Below are positions 25,637 through 34,900 of a stretch of DNA of 64,000 nucleotides, piece by piece. Source of the stretch: Variovorax sp. HW608 (GTDB taxonomy: Bacteria; Pseudomonadota; Gammaproteobacteria; Burkholderiales; Burkholderiaceae_C); the NCBI RefSeq assembly GCF_900090195.1, contig NZ_LT607803.1, positions 1,364,001-1,428,000 on the forward strand, written 5' to 3'. Position 1 is the stretch's first letter. Every line of letters begins with the position of its first letter. Below the pieces are notes generated by a model. It saw only the letters and a list, made by a program, of their open reading frames with translations, had not been told where the DNA came from and did no database searches. Position numbers and translations under genes: made by a program.

Positions 25637-26470
25637 ATGCGGACGTTCAGGATCTGCTCGCCGTTAGCGAGCGTTATAGACGTAAATCCCTTTCAGCGGG
25701 GTTGCTATACGACCTGTACACGCACCGAATCTCTCGAACGCGTTGGCAAAGCTAGACCTTCCATAACCGTGAACGCATCATTCATTTCTACGCAGACTCC
25801 TTTCAACGCGAACTCGTCCGACCGAGCGCCGCAGGCAATCGTCCCCTACGGACGCTTCATTCAGTTCCCCAAGGACGCCATTTCCAAGTTGCCAGCACGT
25901 CTACGCAAGCTGCCGGTGCTGCATGGCTTCTTCAATCACGAGCTCCATGACTTCAACCCCAGTCTTCCCGCGTACGTTGGCTATGGGCAGACCGGTACCA
26001 GTGATACCAATATCCTGACCTTCCGTCTTCAGCGCGGCCCCAACATGCTGTACTGGTTGGCCAACCCCGCAGACCCATGCGTGTGGGAAGCTCTGGACCT
26101 ATGGGCTGCGGCGGGCGCGCTGGTCCTGATGGCAGAGTTCTCCAACGGAGAGCACATTCTCACGAGCCGGTCGTTCGAGCTGATTCCGCGGACTCAGGCG
26201 TTGAGGTCAGATGTCTCGCGAGCTTCGACGAGGACTCCGCGTTTTCGGGAGGCCGTCTTCGACATCATCGGCACCGGCAACATTCGTCACGTGGCGACAA
26301 CTGATATCCCGGCCTATCCCAAGCTGACCCATGTTCAGGGCTGCATGGTTTCGACTCCATTCACCCCGCGCATCTCTGGCCCAGCGGCGGATATCGAAGG
26401 GACACTAGAACCGGCGAGATTCCTGGTGGACGAGGCCAGCCCTCCGAAGTTCATGTCTGCCCGGGAATAG
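25637..26470 (+). CDS. Unrecognised protein, family A copy 1
   Basis: A 277-residue protein; the start is uncertain and the first 45 residues look unlike the rest, so the true start may be a later GTG or ATG. The core LTFRLQRGPNMLYWLANPAD then PCVWEALDLWAAAGALVLMA is shared with the protein at 28161-28907 (LVFRVQRGADMLCWYANPAD). Both then have a Gly-rich turn, SxELxxxxQxLR, and near the end IPAYPKLTHVQGCMV against VPEYPRLRNVQACIV. No signal peptide or membrane helix. The family is unknown to me; two copies flank a Dam-type methyltransferase. Confidence 0.6.
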   Translation: MRTFRICSPLASVIDVNPFQRGCYTTCTRTESLERVGKARPSITVNASFISTQTPFNANSSDRAPQAIVPYGRFIQFPKDAISKLPARLRKLPVLHGFFNHELHDFNPSLPAYVGYGQTGTSDTNILTFRLQRGPNMLYWLANPADPCVWEALDLWAAAGALVLMAEFSNGEHILTSRSFELIPRTQALRSDVSRASTRTPRFREAVFDIIGTGNIRHVATTDIPAYPKLTHVQGCMVSTPFTPRISGPAADIEGTLEPARFLVDEASPPKFMSARE

Positions 26471-26635
26471 GCATTTTCTAACCTGATTCAACCGCCTCGC
26501 GGCGGTTGCCGAGCGGCCCCAGTGGCCGCTCTTTGCTTTCCGCCAAAACAGCCGTTCTCCGGCTTGCCCGCTCCGGAAGCTGAGCAGGTCTCGATTGGGA
26601 CCAGGCCTGCATAAACAGCATTCCCTTCACTGGGA

Positions 26636-27460
26636 ATGCGAAACCCCAAACTCTCGCGCCCCTTCCTCAAGTGGGCCGGCGGCAAGACCCGCCTCCTCCA
26701 ATCCCTCCTCCCCTACTTCCCAACCGGCGCCCGGCTCATTGAGCCGTTTGTCGGTGCCGGCTCTGTGTTCCTGGCGACAGACTACCCCGCCTATGTCCTC
26801 AACGATGCCAATCCGGACCTCGTGGCGACTTGGGTGGCTTTGAGAGAGCGTCCACGACAGTACATCCGCGATGCGAGCAGCCTCTTCTGCGACGCAAACC
26901 ACAGCCAGGCGCGTTACCTAGAGCTACGCGACGAGTTCAACGCTTCCGCTGACAGGTATAGACGCGCCGTGCTTCTGCCATATTTGAACAAGTTCGGATT
27001 CAACGGCCTGTACCGCGTCAATCGAGCCGGCGGCTTCAACGTGCCGTACGGAAAGCCGGCATCCCTCCCGCTGTTCCCATTTGACGCCGCTGCTGTCGCC
27101 GCGGAACGTCTAAAGCGTGCCGTCGTGCTCGGCGGAGATTTCGCAGCGGCCATCGAGATGGCCCGGCCCGGCGATGTCATCTACTGCGACCCACCGTACC
27201 TCGACTCCGAGTCGGGCGCCTCATTTACGGCCTATACAGCGGAGGGGTTTAGTCTGGAGGACCACCAACGCCTAGTCGTGGCAGCGAAGCGCGCCGCTTC
27301 TCGACGTGCTACTGTGCTCATCTCGAATCACGACACTGAAGAAACACGTGACTTATATCGGGGGCTCGAACTTCACCCGCTGAAGGTTGAGCGCAGCATC
27401 TCTGCCAGCAACGCAGGAAGAGGTGCCTGCGGGGAGCTTCTCGCCATTCTCCGTGGCTGA
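26636..27460 (+). CDS. Dam-type (D12 class) DNA adenine-N6 methyltransferase
   Basis: A 274-residue protein starting MRNPKLSRPFLKWAGGKTRL. The SAM-binding motif (FLKWAGGKTRLLQSLLPYF, LIEPFVGAGSVFLA) and catalytic motif IV (DVIYCDPPYLDSE) are intact, as is the substrate-side NKFGFNGLYRVNRAGGFNVP. Dam-type enzymes usually methylate adenine in GATC; the target cannot be read from sequence. No restriction endonuclease gene is adjacent, so it is either an orphan or paired with the family A proteins on each side. Length matches E. coli Dam. Confidence 0.9.
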   Translation: MRNPKLSRPFLKWAGGKTRLLQSLLPYFPTGARLIEPFVGAGSVFLATDYPAYVLNDANPDLVATWVALRERPRQYIRDASSLFCDANHSQARYLELRDEFNASADRYRRAVLLPYLNKFGFNGLYRVNRAGGFNVPYGKPASLPLFPFDAAAVAAERLKRAVVLGGDFAAAIEMARPGDVIYCDPPYLDSESGASFTAYTAEGFSLEDHQRLVVAAKRAASRRATVLISNHDTEETRDLYRGLELHPLKVERSISASNAGRGACGELLAILRG

Positions 27461-27746
27461 TAGTCGGGGATACACGATTCAAGCACTGTGCACGACCTCG
27501 AACCGCCCTTCGCAGCAGGAGTCCATCGCACATCGCCCCCTTGGACTTGGCGGGCGTCCGCCATGTCGTTTGGAACTTGGACCGGGGGCTGCCGCCAGGC
27601 ACGTGCCTGCGGGATGGCGCGCACGGCCTGGGCGTGGCGCGGTACCCGCACGTTACGTTCGCAGATTTGTCGCGCAGCGCTGGATGACACGTGGCACGGA
27701 AGCCGAATGGTCCCGAACTTCGCATTCAAGGCAGAATCCAGGGGCC

Positions 27747-27974
27747 ATGATGACCCAGCCAGCCGAACTCTCCGACGAAGACCTCTTGGATCGCGCCCAC
27801 CAATTGCGCCTCCTGGCGCTGCGAGGTCATGCGGATGCGCGTGGTCCGGCTCATGAGCACGAGCGCGAGGTGCGCCGCCGTTTCGGGAGTGGGACGGCCA
27901 CCACTGCAGCGTCGCTGGAGCCCCTGCCGGCAAAGAAGCGGTCCGTCTGGAGATTCTGGCGACAGGCGTCCTAG
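27747..27974 (+). CDS. Small duplicated protein, family B copy 1
   Basis: A 75-residue protein whose core LSDEDLLDRAHQLRLLALRG and AHEHEREVRRRFG is shared almost exactly with the protein at 29631-29861. Helical and highly charged, without Cys. It begins with two consecutive ATG codons. The C-terminus SVWRFWRQAS is also conserved between the copies. Function unknown; its charge pattern suggests a small nucleic-acid- or protein-binding helix bundle. Confidence 0.6.
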   Translation: MMTQPAELSDEDLLDRAHQLRLLALRGHADARGPAHEHEREVRRRFGSGTATTAASLEPLPAKKRSVWRFWRQAS

Positions 27975-28115
27975 ACGCAACGGGTTTCATCATGATTCCG
28001 TCCCCTGCCGGATGCAGCGCGGGTCTGCTGCCCCCTGAGGCGGCGAGCGAGCGGCCGACGCATGCCGACGCCAGCCGTTGGCAGGTGACGTTCCTGCTAC
28101 CCGTGCGCAAAGGAA

Positions 28116-28137
28116 GTCGCGGCCCATAGGCCGCGAC
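28116..28137 (-). terminator. Hairpin terminator candidate for the family A copy 2 gene
   Basis: GTCGCGGCC, loop CATA, GGCCGCGAC: a perfect 9-bp stem starting 23 bases past the minus-strand stop codon. In that direction it is followed by TTCCTTT, a weak T-rich tail. Confidence 0.55.
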
Positions 28138-28160
28138 AAATCAGTCTAGTTCACCGGTCC

Positions 28161-28907
28161 TCAGTGGCGCGTACCGGCAGGGACTGCGAGTTCCACACCT
28201 CGCCTCAGAACCGCATCCAGGAAGCTCTCCCCGGGCTTTTCGTCGACCATGTTGACCACAACGCCGCCGGTTTCCTCCGTCTGAACGATGCATGCCTGCA
28301 CATTCCTGAGACGCGGGTACTCCGGGACGATGCTCCTGGTCTTGCGTTTAATTTCCCCGCTGACAATCGCCGGGCACACGTTCTCAAGGTAGGCGGCTGT
28401 GAGCGTGGCCCTCGCCTCCTTCGGGAACGCCGAGGGAAAACGAATCTCCTGCAGCTTCTGGTGCAGCTCATAGCTCGTGCCGAAGAGCGCCTCCGGCCCC
28501 CCGTCGGGCAACCGAAAACTGAGAGTCAGGCGCCCTTCCGCACCCCAGATGTCGAGCGCCTCCCAGATATGCGGGTCGGCAGGGTTCGCGTACCAGCACA
28601 GCATGTCCGCACCTCGCTGTACACGAAACACCAGGGTCACTGCGCGGCCGACAAGGTCCCAGCCGACCTCGATTTTTCCGGGCAGGTCGGGGGTCGAGAT
28701 GTCGAAGCGGCTGGCGTCAAAGTCTCCCCTGAGTACCAGGCTGGTCTTAGAACGATGGGAGCCATCGTCGCTCGTGCAGTCTGAAGCCGGAACGAATGCG
28801 CCCTGAGGGATGGCCGGAAGTTCGGTCGCGAAATCGCGCCGCCACCGGTTCATGTGCTTCGTGGTCTTGATGTGCTTCTGCTTGCTCTTGGTCTGTTTGG
28901 TCTTCAT
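28161..28907 (-). CDS. Unrecognised protein, family A copy 2
   Basis: A 248-residue protein from the ATG at 28907, behind GAGGAC. The first 26 residues are extremely Lys-rich (MKTKQTKSKQKHIKTTKHM). The core VQRGADMLCWYANPADPHIW then EALDIWGAEGRLTLSFRL is homologous to the protein at 25637-26470, so these are diverged paralogues in opposite orientation around the methyltransferase. The region is probably mostly beta in the middle with a helical segment at LTAAYLENVCPAIVSGEI. No catalytic motif could be identified. Confidence 0.65.
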   Translation of the reverse strand: MKTKQTKSKQKHIKTTKHMNRWRRDFATELPAIPQGAFVPASDCTSDDGSHRSKTSLVLRGDFDASRFDISTPDLPGKIEVGWDLVGRAVTLVFRVQRGADMLCWYANPADPHIWEALDIWGAEGRLTLSFRLPDGGPEALFGTSYELHQKLQEIRFPSAFPKEARATLTAAYLENVCPAIVSGEIKRKTRSIVPEYPRLRNVQACIVQTEETGGVVVNMVDEKPGESFLDAVLRRGVELAVPAGTRH

Positions 28908-29630
28908 TTCTGTCCTCAAGGTTGGCGCGAGCCGGATGTCGTTGGCCAACGAACAGGTGGCTCACTCTGAGTAAAGCAACCGGAAGCAAAGCGCCCTGCC
29001 CGATACGTTTTAGCTAAAGCAGAACAGCGAAGGCGATGCAAGTTGATCGCCCCGTTTGCAGCGCTGGCAGGCAACGGCCATTGCGGATCGTTCGTCTTGG
29101 AAGGGAACCGTCGAGCGAAGGACCTCAGCCGCGCCGATGCCGCAGGCGGCCTTCTTGCTGAAGAAGCTCCAGATGCGCATCATTGGTCAGCCTCTTCGTT
29201 GGGCCGCTTGCAGCATGACAGTCGCGAGGCCGTCGCTTGCATCCGGGCCCCTGCTTCAGACGCATCCGCGCCTCGCCCGGCGAGTAGTAGCAATGCTGTG
29301 ATTTCCGATTTAAAGGATGAGGTCTCCTTCGCATCATCGGCGGCGATGACCGGCGATGATGCCCTCGCTCACCGCTCAGCCCTTTTGCATCTGCTTCGAG
29401 ATAGCCCGTAGGCACCGAATCTTCCACAGCTGCCATCACCTTCTCGCCCAAAGCTGGATGCAGGCCTCCCGTGCAACTTGTGGCAACGAAGCAGCCGGGC
29501 GCACCTCGGCGCGCAATGCATGATGAAGTCTGCTGGGCCTGAAGTCGGACGAGCGGCCGGGCCCTCGGTCGGACGTGTAGCTCTGGGCGGCTTCGGCATA
29601 CCGCACCATCCGAGGCAAAATCCTGAGACG
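28908..29630. other. Stretch with a decayed, inverted third copy of the small-gene cassette
   Basis: No intact gene is supported. A palindrome at 29331-29362 is the reverse complement (with one base missing) of those at 30207 and 31172. Reading leftward from it, AAATCGGAAATCAC... translates KSEITALLLLAGRGADASEA. This parallels KSGITPFLLRHMRRRDASEV of the small gene at 31215. The rest of the stretch holds only implausible frames on both strands. Confidence 0.5.
29331..29362 (-). repeat. Cassette palindrome, copy 3 (inverted)
   Basis: Arms GCATCATCG and CGATGATGC pair perfectly around GCGGCGATGACCGG. Inverted relative to the other two copies. Confidence 0.75.
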
Positions 29631-29861
29631 ATGATGACCGAACCCGCCACCCTCTCAGACGAAGACCTCTTGGATCGCGCCCACCAGTTACGACTCCTAG
29701 CGCTGCGAGGTCATGCGGATGCGCGTGGCCCGGCTCATGAGCACGAGCGCGAGGTGCGCCGCCGTTTCGGGAATGGGACGACCACCGTAGCGGCATCGCT
29801 GGAGCCTCCGCAGGCAAAGATGCGGCGGTCAATCTGGAGGTTCTGGCGACAGGCGTCCTAG
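29631..29861 (+). CDS. Small duplicated protein, family B copy 2
   Basis: A 76-residue protein nearly identical over most of its length to the one at 27747-27974 (LSDEDLLDRAHQLRLLALRG, GPAHEHEREVRRRFG, IWRFWRQAS). It also starts with two ATG codons. DNA similarity extends only a short way upstream, so the duplicated unit is mainly the gene itself. Function unknown. Confidence 0.6.
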   Translation: MMTEPATLSDEDLLDRAHQLRLLALRGHADARGPAHEHEREVRRRFGNGTTTVAASLEPPQAKMRRSIWRFWRQAS

Positions 29862-29971
29862 GTGATTTCGGTCCCCTGCCCCGCGGCGCGGCTCTACTGT
29901 CTCCTCAGACAGCGATCGGCGATACATGTCAACGCCACCGTTGGTAGGCATGCGAAGAGGGCCGTTTTTCA

Positions 29972-30187
29972 TCATTTTTTTGGTGCAGGATGAATGCCCA
30001 GTTCTGCATCGAGCTCGGCTTCGTCGAGGATGAGACCTGCTTCGACCTCTTGCAGCCCGGCGAGAGCGAGTTCGGCAAGTTCAATCAAGTCTTGCTCATG
30101 TTCTGGCGTATCTCCCGCCACATCAATAGAGGCCGCCTCGGAGAGACGCATGCCAAACAGGTGGCGTCTTGGTGGCGGGGTTGTCAC
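29972..30187 (-). CDS. Small acidic hypothetical protein of the cassette (intact copy)
   Basis: A 71-residue protein. The basic N-terminal part (TTPPPRRHLFGMRLSEAA) is followed by an acidic helix EHEQDLIELAELALAGLQEV then EAGLILDEAELDAELG. A shortened copy of the same helix lies at 31026-31151. It is divergent from the small plus-strand ORF beginning at 30250, with the palindrome 30207-30238 between them. The acidic helical layout would fit an antitoxin or adaptor, but nothing in the sequence proves that. Confidence 0.5.
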   Translation of the reverse strand: MTTPPPRRHLFGMRLSEAASIDVAGDTPEHEQDLIELAELALAGLQEVEAGLILDEAELDAELGIHPAPKK

Positions 30188-30570
30188 TCAGTTCTCCCCT
30201 AGAAATGCATCATCGCCGGTCATCGTCCGCCGATGATGGAGGAAAAACCGTGTCCAGCAAATCGGGAAATGCACCGTTTCTGCTGCGTCGCACGAGACGC
30301 TGAGATGCACCCGAGGCGGCAATTGGGGACCGATAGTTCATTCTCATCGGGAGCAGCACGGGATCGCCTTGGACGCAGTAAGTAGCACGCAATCACTCAG
30401 TGTCGGATCATTCGAGCGCGTTACCCTGATTGTCCCGGCAGCAATCGTCTGAAAGGATCTCGACAGAAATGCCCGTTTGGCGAACACGGCCCGTTCAAGA
30501 GCAAGGTAGCCCGACCTTGAGGAGTTGGCAGGTGCTCCAGCTTCCCGACGGCGACCGTCACCTCGTGGGA
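30014..30570 (+). repeat. Small-gene cassette, copy 1
   Basis: Matches 31059-31518 in the same orientation with interruptions. Shared landmarks in order: CTCGGCTTCGTCGAGGATGA, the CATCATCG palindrome, a short ORF reading SSKSG, GCACGGGATCGCCTTGGA, and the start of the MPVWRTRPVQEQ gene. Copy 1 differs by a truncated short ORF (30250-30303, stop after 17 codons) and a 121-base deletion in the last gene. Confidence 0.8.
30207..30239. repeat. Cassette palindrome, copy 1
   Basis: Arms CATCATCG (30208-30215) and CGATGATG (30231-30238) around CCGGTCATCGTCCGC, between the divergent small genes. Possible operator or transcript hairpin. Confidence 0.75.
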
Positions 30571-30728
30571 ACCTCGACGCCGAATATGTTTGGCGACATT
30601 GGGCTGCGGTGAACTCCGCGACATGCTGGACAGACGTCACTGCTGACCTCTGGCAAGAGCACCTGGGCGCCCAGCCTCAATGGATTTGTGCGAGTAATGA
30701 TCGGCGTCACCCCAGCAATTTCCGATAG
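30469..30728 (+). pseudogene. MPVW-family small gene, copy 1, broken by an internal deletion
   Basis: Begins MPVWRTRPVQEQGSPTLRSW and QVLQLPDGDRHLVG as in copy 2, then jumps from codon 34 to the sequence encoding NLDAEYVWRHWAAVNS in another frame. Compared with copy 2, 121 bases (equivalent to 32998-33118) are missing. This shifts the frame and ends the product after 47 residues. The homologous tail continues to about 30680 (TADLWQEHLGAQPQ). Confidence 0.7.
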
Positions 30729-30762
30729 CCTACGTCCGGAGAGCGCAAAGTTGAGCACAAAA

Positions 30763-30999
30763 ATGAGCATTAGGTCCAGTCAATCAGCTGGAGGTCGCGC
30801 TTGGTTCCATCTTTACGAAGATGTGGTCGACTCCTGGGTCGCCGAAGGCGGCGGCCCGGAGCCAATGGTCTACCTCGACCTTGTCGGCGTATACCTTCAG
30901 CTGGAGACACTTGTCGGAGGTGGCGCATCGTTGACACTGGCATTGCCGAGGGAACTTGCGCGCGAGCTCGGCCTCCTGCCACGTGCTTTGGGAGATTGA
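30763..30999 (+). CDS. Small hypothetical protein between the cassette copies
   Basis: A 78-residue protein from the ATG at 30763 (MSIRSSQSAGGRAWFHLYED). Globular composition (VVDSWVAEGGGPEPMVYLDL, VGVYLQLETLVGGGASLTLA) with a helical end (PRELARELGLLPRALGD). The frame is open upstream to 30688. It lies just after the broken copy 1 gene on the same strand. No family recognised. Confidence 0.5.
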   Translation: MSIRSSQSAGGRAWFHLYEDVVDSWVAEGGGPEPMVYLDLVGVYLQLETLVGGGASLTLALPRELARELGLLPRALGD

Positions 31000-31025
31000 A
31001 GTCACGCCCGGCATGGCAAGGTCTC

Positions 31026-31151
31026 CTACATCCCGGGTCCTCGGACGGCGGGAGGAAACTCGGCTTCGTCGAGGATGAGACCTGCTTCGACCTCTCGCGC
31101 CCCGACGAGAGCAAGTTCGGCGAGTTCAATCAAGTCTTTCGTGGCTGTCAC
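31026..31151 (-). pseudogene. Shortened copy of the small acidic cassette protein
   Basis: Reads (from a GTG) VTATKDLIELAELALVGARE then VEAGLILDEAEF before diverging and stopping. Compared with 29972-30187 it lacks the basic N-terminal part and has a different end. It could be a real 41-residue product, but a relic is more likely. Confidence 0.45.
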
Positions 31152-31171
31152 GACATCAGTGATTCAGAAAC

Positions 31172-31203
31172 GCATCATCGCCGGTCATCGTCCGCCGATG
31201 ATG
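31172..31203. repeat. Cassette palindrome, copy 2
   Basis: CATCATCG (31173-31180) and CGATGATG (31196-31203) around the same spacer as copy 1, again between divergent small ORFs. Confidence 0.75.
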
Positions 31204-31214
31204 GTGAAAGAAAC

Positions 31215-31352
31215 ATGTCTAGCAAATCTGGAATCACCCCATTCCTCCTGCGTCACATGAGGCGCAGAGATGCATCCGAAGTGGCAACTGGTACACCGAC
31301 GATAGGTTCATTCGCACAGGGCACAGCACGGGATCGCCTTGGAGGCAGCTAG
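31215..31352 (+). CDS. Small cassette ORF
   Basis: 45 residues starting MSSKSGITPFLLRHMRRRDA, basic, with GTGAAAGAAAC upstream. The homologous frame in copy 1 (30250-30303, GTG start) stops after 17 codons, and a degraded relative lies inverted near 29230-29330. Recurrence in the cassette supports it as a former or present gene; function unknown. Confidence 0.35.
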   Translation: MSSKSGITPFLLRHMRRRDASEVATGTPTIGSFAQGTARDRLGGS

Positions 31353-31670
31353 TAGCACGCAATCACCCAGTGTCGGATCTTTCAAGTGCGCTAGGCTGAA
31401 TGCCCCCACAGCAGCCCCTGAGGACTCCTACATGCCCGTTTGGCGCACACGGCCCGTTCAAGAGCAACGTAGCCTGACCTTGAGGAGTTGGCAGGTGCTC
31501 CAGCTTCCCGACGGCGACTGACCCGTACCGGCTTTCGAGGAGGCCTGTTGGCTTGAGTCAGACCGGAGTGGTCTGACTGAAGTGTGGGGGTGTTGGCTGT
31601 TTGGATTCTCCTTCATTCAGCCCCCCGCAGGGGCCGCCGGAGGCCCCCGGTTGGGCCATGTACTCATGGT

Positions 31671-32942
<1,272 letters not shown>

Positions 32943-33294
32943 TCAATCGAAGGAGCCTCCTCAAAATTCGGGGCGGTTCAGACCGTCACCTCGTGGGCTA
33001 TTGCGTTGAGAACAAGGAGGGACGTGTGAGCTCAGTGGTGCGCGAAGTCGATGTTCGGACGCTCCAGATCAAGACGGGAACCGGCCGGATCTATCTCCTC
33101 AAAGGCCGACCGGGCAGCAATCTGGATGCGGAGTATGTCTGGCAACAATGGGCTGCGGTGAACTCGATCACGTCGTGGGAGGACGTTACTTCGGCGGTTT
33201 GGCAACAACATCGGGATGCACAGGCCAAGTAAGCAAGTAGGCGCGCGACAGCTCGGCCTGCAGCGCACAGTAGTGTCGGTCTTATGCGCCCCGA

Positions 33295-33621
33295 TCATCC
33301 GGCCTGGGATCCAGCGGCTTCATCTGACTGCCCGCGAAGCGATTGGCTTCCTTTTCGCGTGTGGCAGCCCGCGAGCACGGCGTCCATCGGTTCATCGAAC
33401 AGGTGCGCCGGCTCGTTCCTGAGGCGCTTCACAGCAATCAGACCGAGCGCATTGCCGGCATGGCAAATCCTTACGCCGTCGAAGTACTTGCCGCGCAAGT
33501 TGCCAGCATCCCGCAGGCAGTCCTCGCCGGAGTCGAAGTCATCCTCGCACATGAACATCGGTTGGTCGATCATGCCGATGCTGTAGGTATAGAGGCCTGG
33601 CTGGCACACGGCTGCCCACAT
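33295..33621 (-). CDS. Hypothetical protein
   Basis: 108 residues (92 if started at the ATG at 33573, MIDQPMFMCEDDFDSGED). The segments DCLRDAGNLRGKYFDGVRIC and PAHLFDEPMDAVLAG are protein-like, with one possible amphipathic helix. A plus-strand frame across the same bases (from 33343) is also open and cannot be fully excluded. Placed between the island and the sulfite module. No family recognised. Confidence 0.4.
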   Translation of the reverse strand: MWAAVCQPGLYTYSIGMIDQPMFMCEDDFDSGEDCLRDAGNLRGKYFDGVRICHAGNALGLIAVKRLRNEPAHLFDEPMDAVLAGCHTRKGSQSLRGQSDEAAGSQAG

Positions 33622-33704
33622 GGACCAATGATCGATTTTTCGGTTCGTCCGAATAGATATTTCGCGTTTTTCAGATTGGCGAGACCTTTCTACGATCCCG
33701 TGGG

Positions 33705-34760
33705 ATGTCTGATACCTCTTCTGCTACAAGCCTTGTCGCGCGCTTCGGCAGCGGTGCCGGCCATCTGTCGCGGCTATGGCCGGGGTTCAGTTTGTCCGCG
33801 CTCTTGGCCATGGCAGCGACGTTTGTCTCCACGATGCATGGGGGACCGCAACTGCTCTACGCCTTGTTCTTCGGCGTCGCGCTGCATCATCTGAGCGGCG
33901 AAGCCAAAAGTAGGTCAGGCATCGAATTCTGCTCTCGCACGTTGCTGCGCCTGGGTGTCGGACTGCTCGGAGCGCGGATTACTGCGGCACAGATCGCAGG
34001 TCTCGGGTGGACCACGGCCGCGGTCGTGATCCTTGGAGTGACGTCAACAATCGGAATGGCGTTGGTGTTCGGGCGCCGGTTGGGTATGACAAAGCCTCAA
34101 TCCGTTCTGTCCGGAGGGGCCGTCGCGATCTGCGGAGCATCGGCCGCCCTTGCAATCTCCGCTGTTCTACCGCGAGACAAGGAGAGCGATCGGTTCACAT
34201 TGATGGTCGTGGTCACGGTGACGGTTCTGTCCACTATTGCCATGGTTGTCTATCCGCTGATCGCGAAGCTGCTCCATCTGCCGCCGGAACTCGCCGGTCT
34301 CTTTCTGGGTGGGACAATTCACGATGTGGCGCAGGTTGTCGGAGCCGGCTACACAATCGACCAACACACCGGCGATGTCGCCACCGTCGTCAAGCTTTTC
34401 CGCGTCGCGATGTTGACCGTCGTCGTCGTCGCCGTGTCCGCGGCGTTCAAGCGATCCAAGACTGCAAGCGAGTCGACCTCGGAGACTTCGGGGACGGGCC
34501 GACAGCCACTCGTGCCATGGTTCCTATGGCTCTTCATCGCGATGGTGGCGGTGAACTCGTTGGGATTCATCGCACAGCCAGTCCAAGACTCCCTGAACTT
34601 CGTCTCGCGCGCGTGCCTGGTGGTTGCCATCTCCGCGTTGGGCATGAAAACCTCCTTCATGCAGCTGGCGCGCGCTGGGTGGCAGCCCATGATGCTGCTG
34701 GTTGCCGAGACCCTTTGGCTCGCCGTGTTCGTCCTCGGCTGCGCGCTGATGATGAAGTAG
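33705..34760 (+). CDS. YeiH-family (UPF0324) putative sulfate/sulfite exporter
   Basis: A 351-residue integral membrane protein with about ten hydrophobic segments. Family landmarks are LLRLGVGLLGARITAAQIAG, VLSGGAVAICGASAALAISA, LFLGGTIHDVAQVVGAGYTI and the C-terminal LVVAISALGMKTSFMQLAR. Proteins of this family are annotated as sulfate exporters and occur next to sulfite-handling genes. Here a sulfurtransferase, a sulfite-dehydrogenase-like gene and a cytochrome c follow on the same strand, supporting a role in sulfite or sulfate export. Confidence 0.87.
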   Translation: MSDTSSATSLVARFGSGAGHLSRLWPGFSLSALLAMAATFVSTMHGGPQLLYALFFGVALHHLSGEAKSRSGIEFCSRTLLRLGVGLLGARITAAQIAGLGWTTAAVVILGVTSTIGMALVFGRRLGMTKPQSVLSGGAVAICGASAALAISAVLPRDKESDRFTLMVVVTVTVLSTIAMVVYPLIAKLLHLPPELAGLFLGGTIHDVAQVVGAGYTIDQHTGDVATVVKLFRVAMLTVVVVAVSAAFKRSKTASESTSETSGTGRQPLVPWFLWLFIAMVAVNSLGFIAQPVQDSLNFVSRACLVVAISALGMKTSFMQLARAGWQPMMLLVAETLWLAVFVLGCALMMK

Positions 34761-34900
34761 CGACCAGGTAGCGGCTTGCCTCGCCGCATCCTGTTGCCCG
34801 TGGGAAACGCGTCCTGCCGGATAAGACCGTGTCTGCGGAGGAGGCTGACTTCACAGTGATCACAACAAATTGGCATTCGCACAACGTCTGAAGGAACGAC

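Larger units (their letters stand above)
31059..31518 (+). repeat. Small-gene cassette, copy 2
   Basis: Partner of 30014-30570. This copy is cut by an IS3-family element at 31518 and resumes at 32981. Confidence 0.8.

Noticed and set aside
29331..31203. The three CATCATCG palindromes considered as a CRISPR array.
   Set aside because: Copies are about 870-970 bases apart, one is inverted, and each is embedded in the same cassette rather than separated by unique spacers.
33343..33894. A 183-codon plus-strand frame overlapping the start of the YeiH-type gene.
   Set aside because: It runs into the exporter gene in another frame; the minus-strand frame at 33295-33621 looks slightly more protein-like, though neither is certain.
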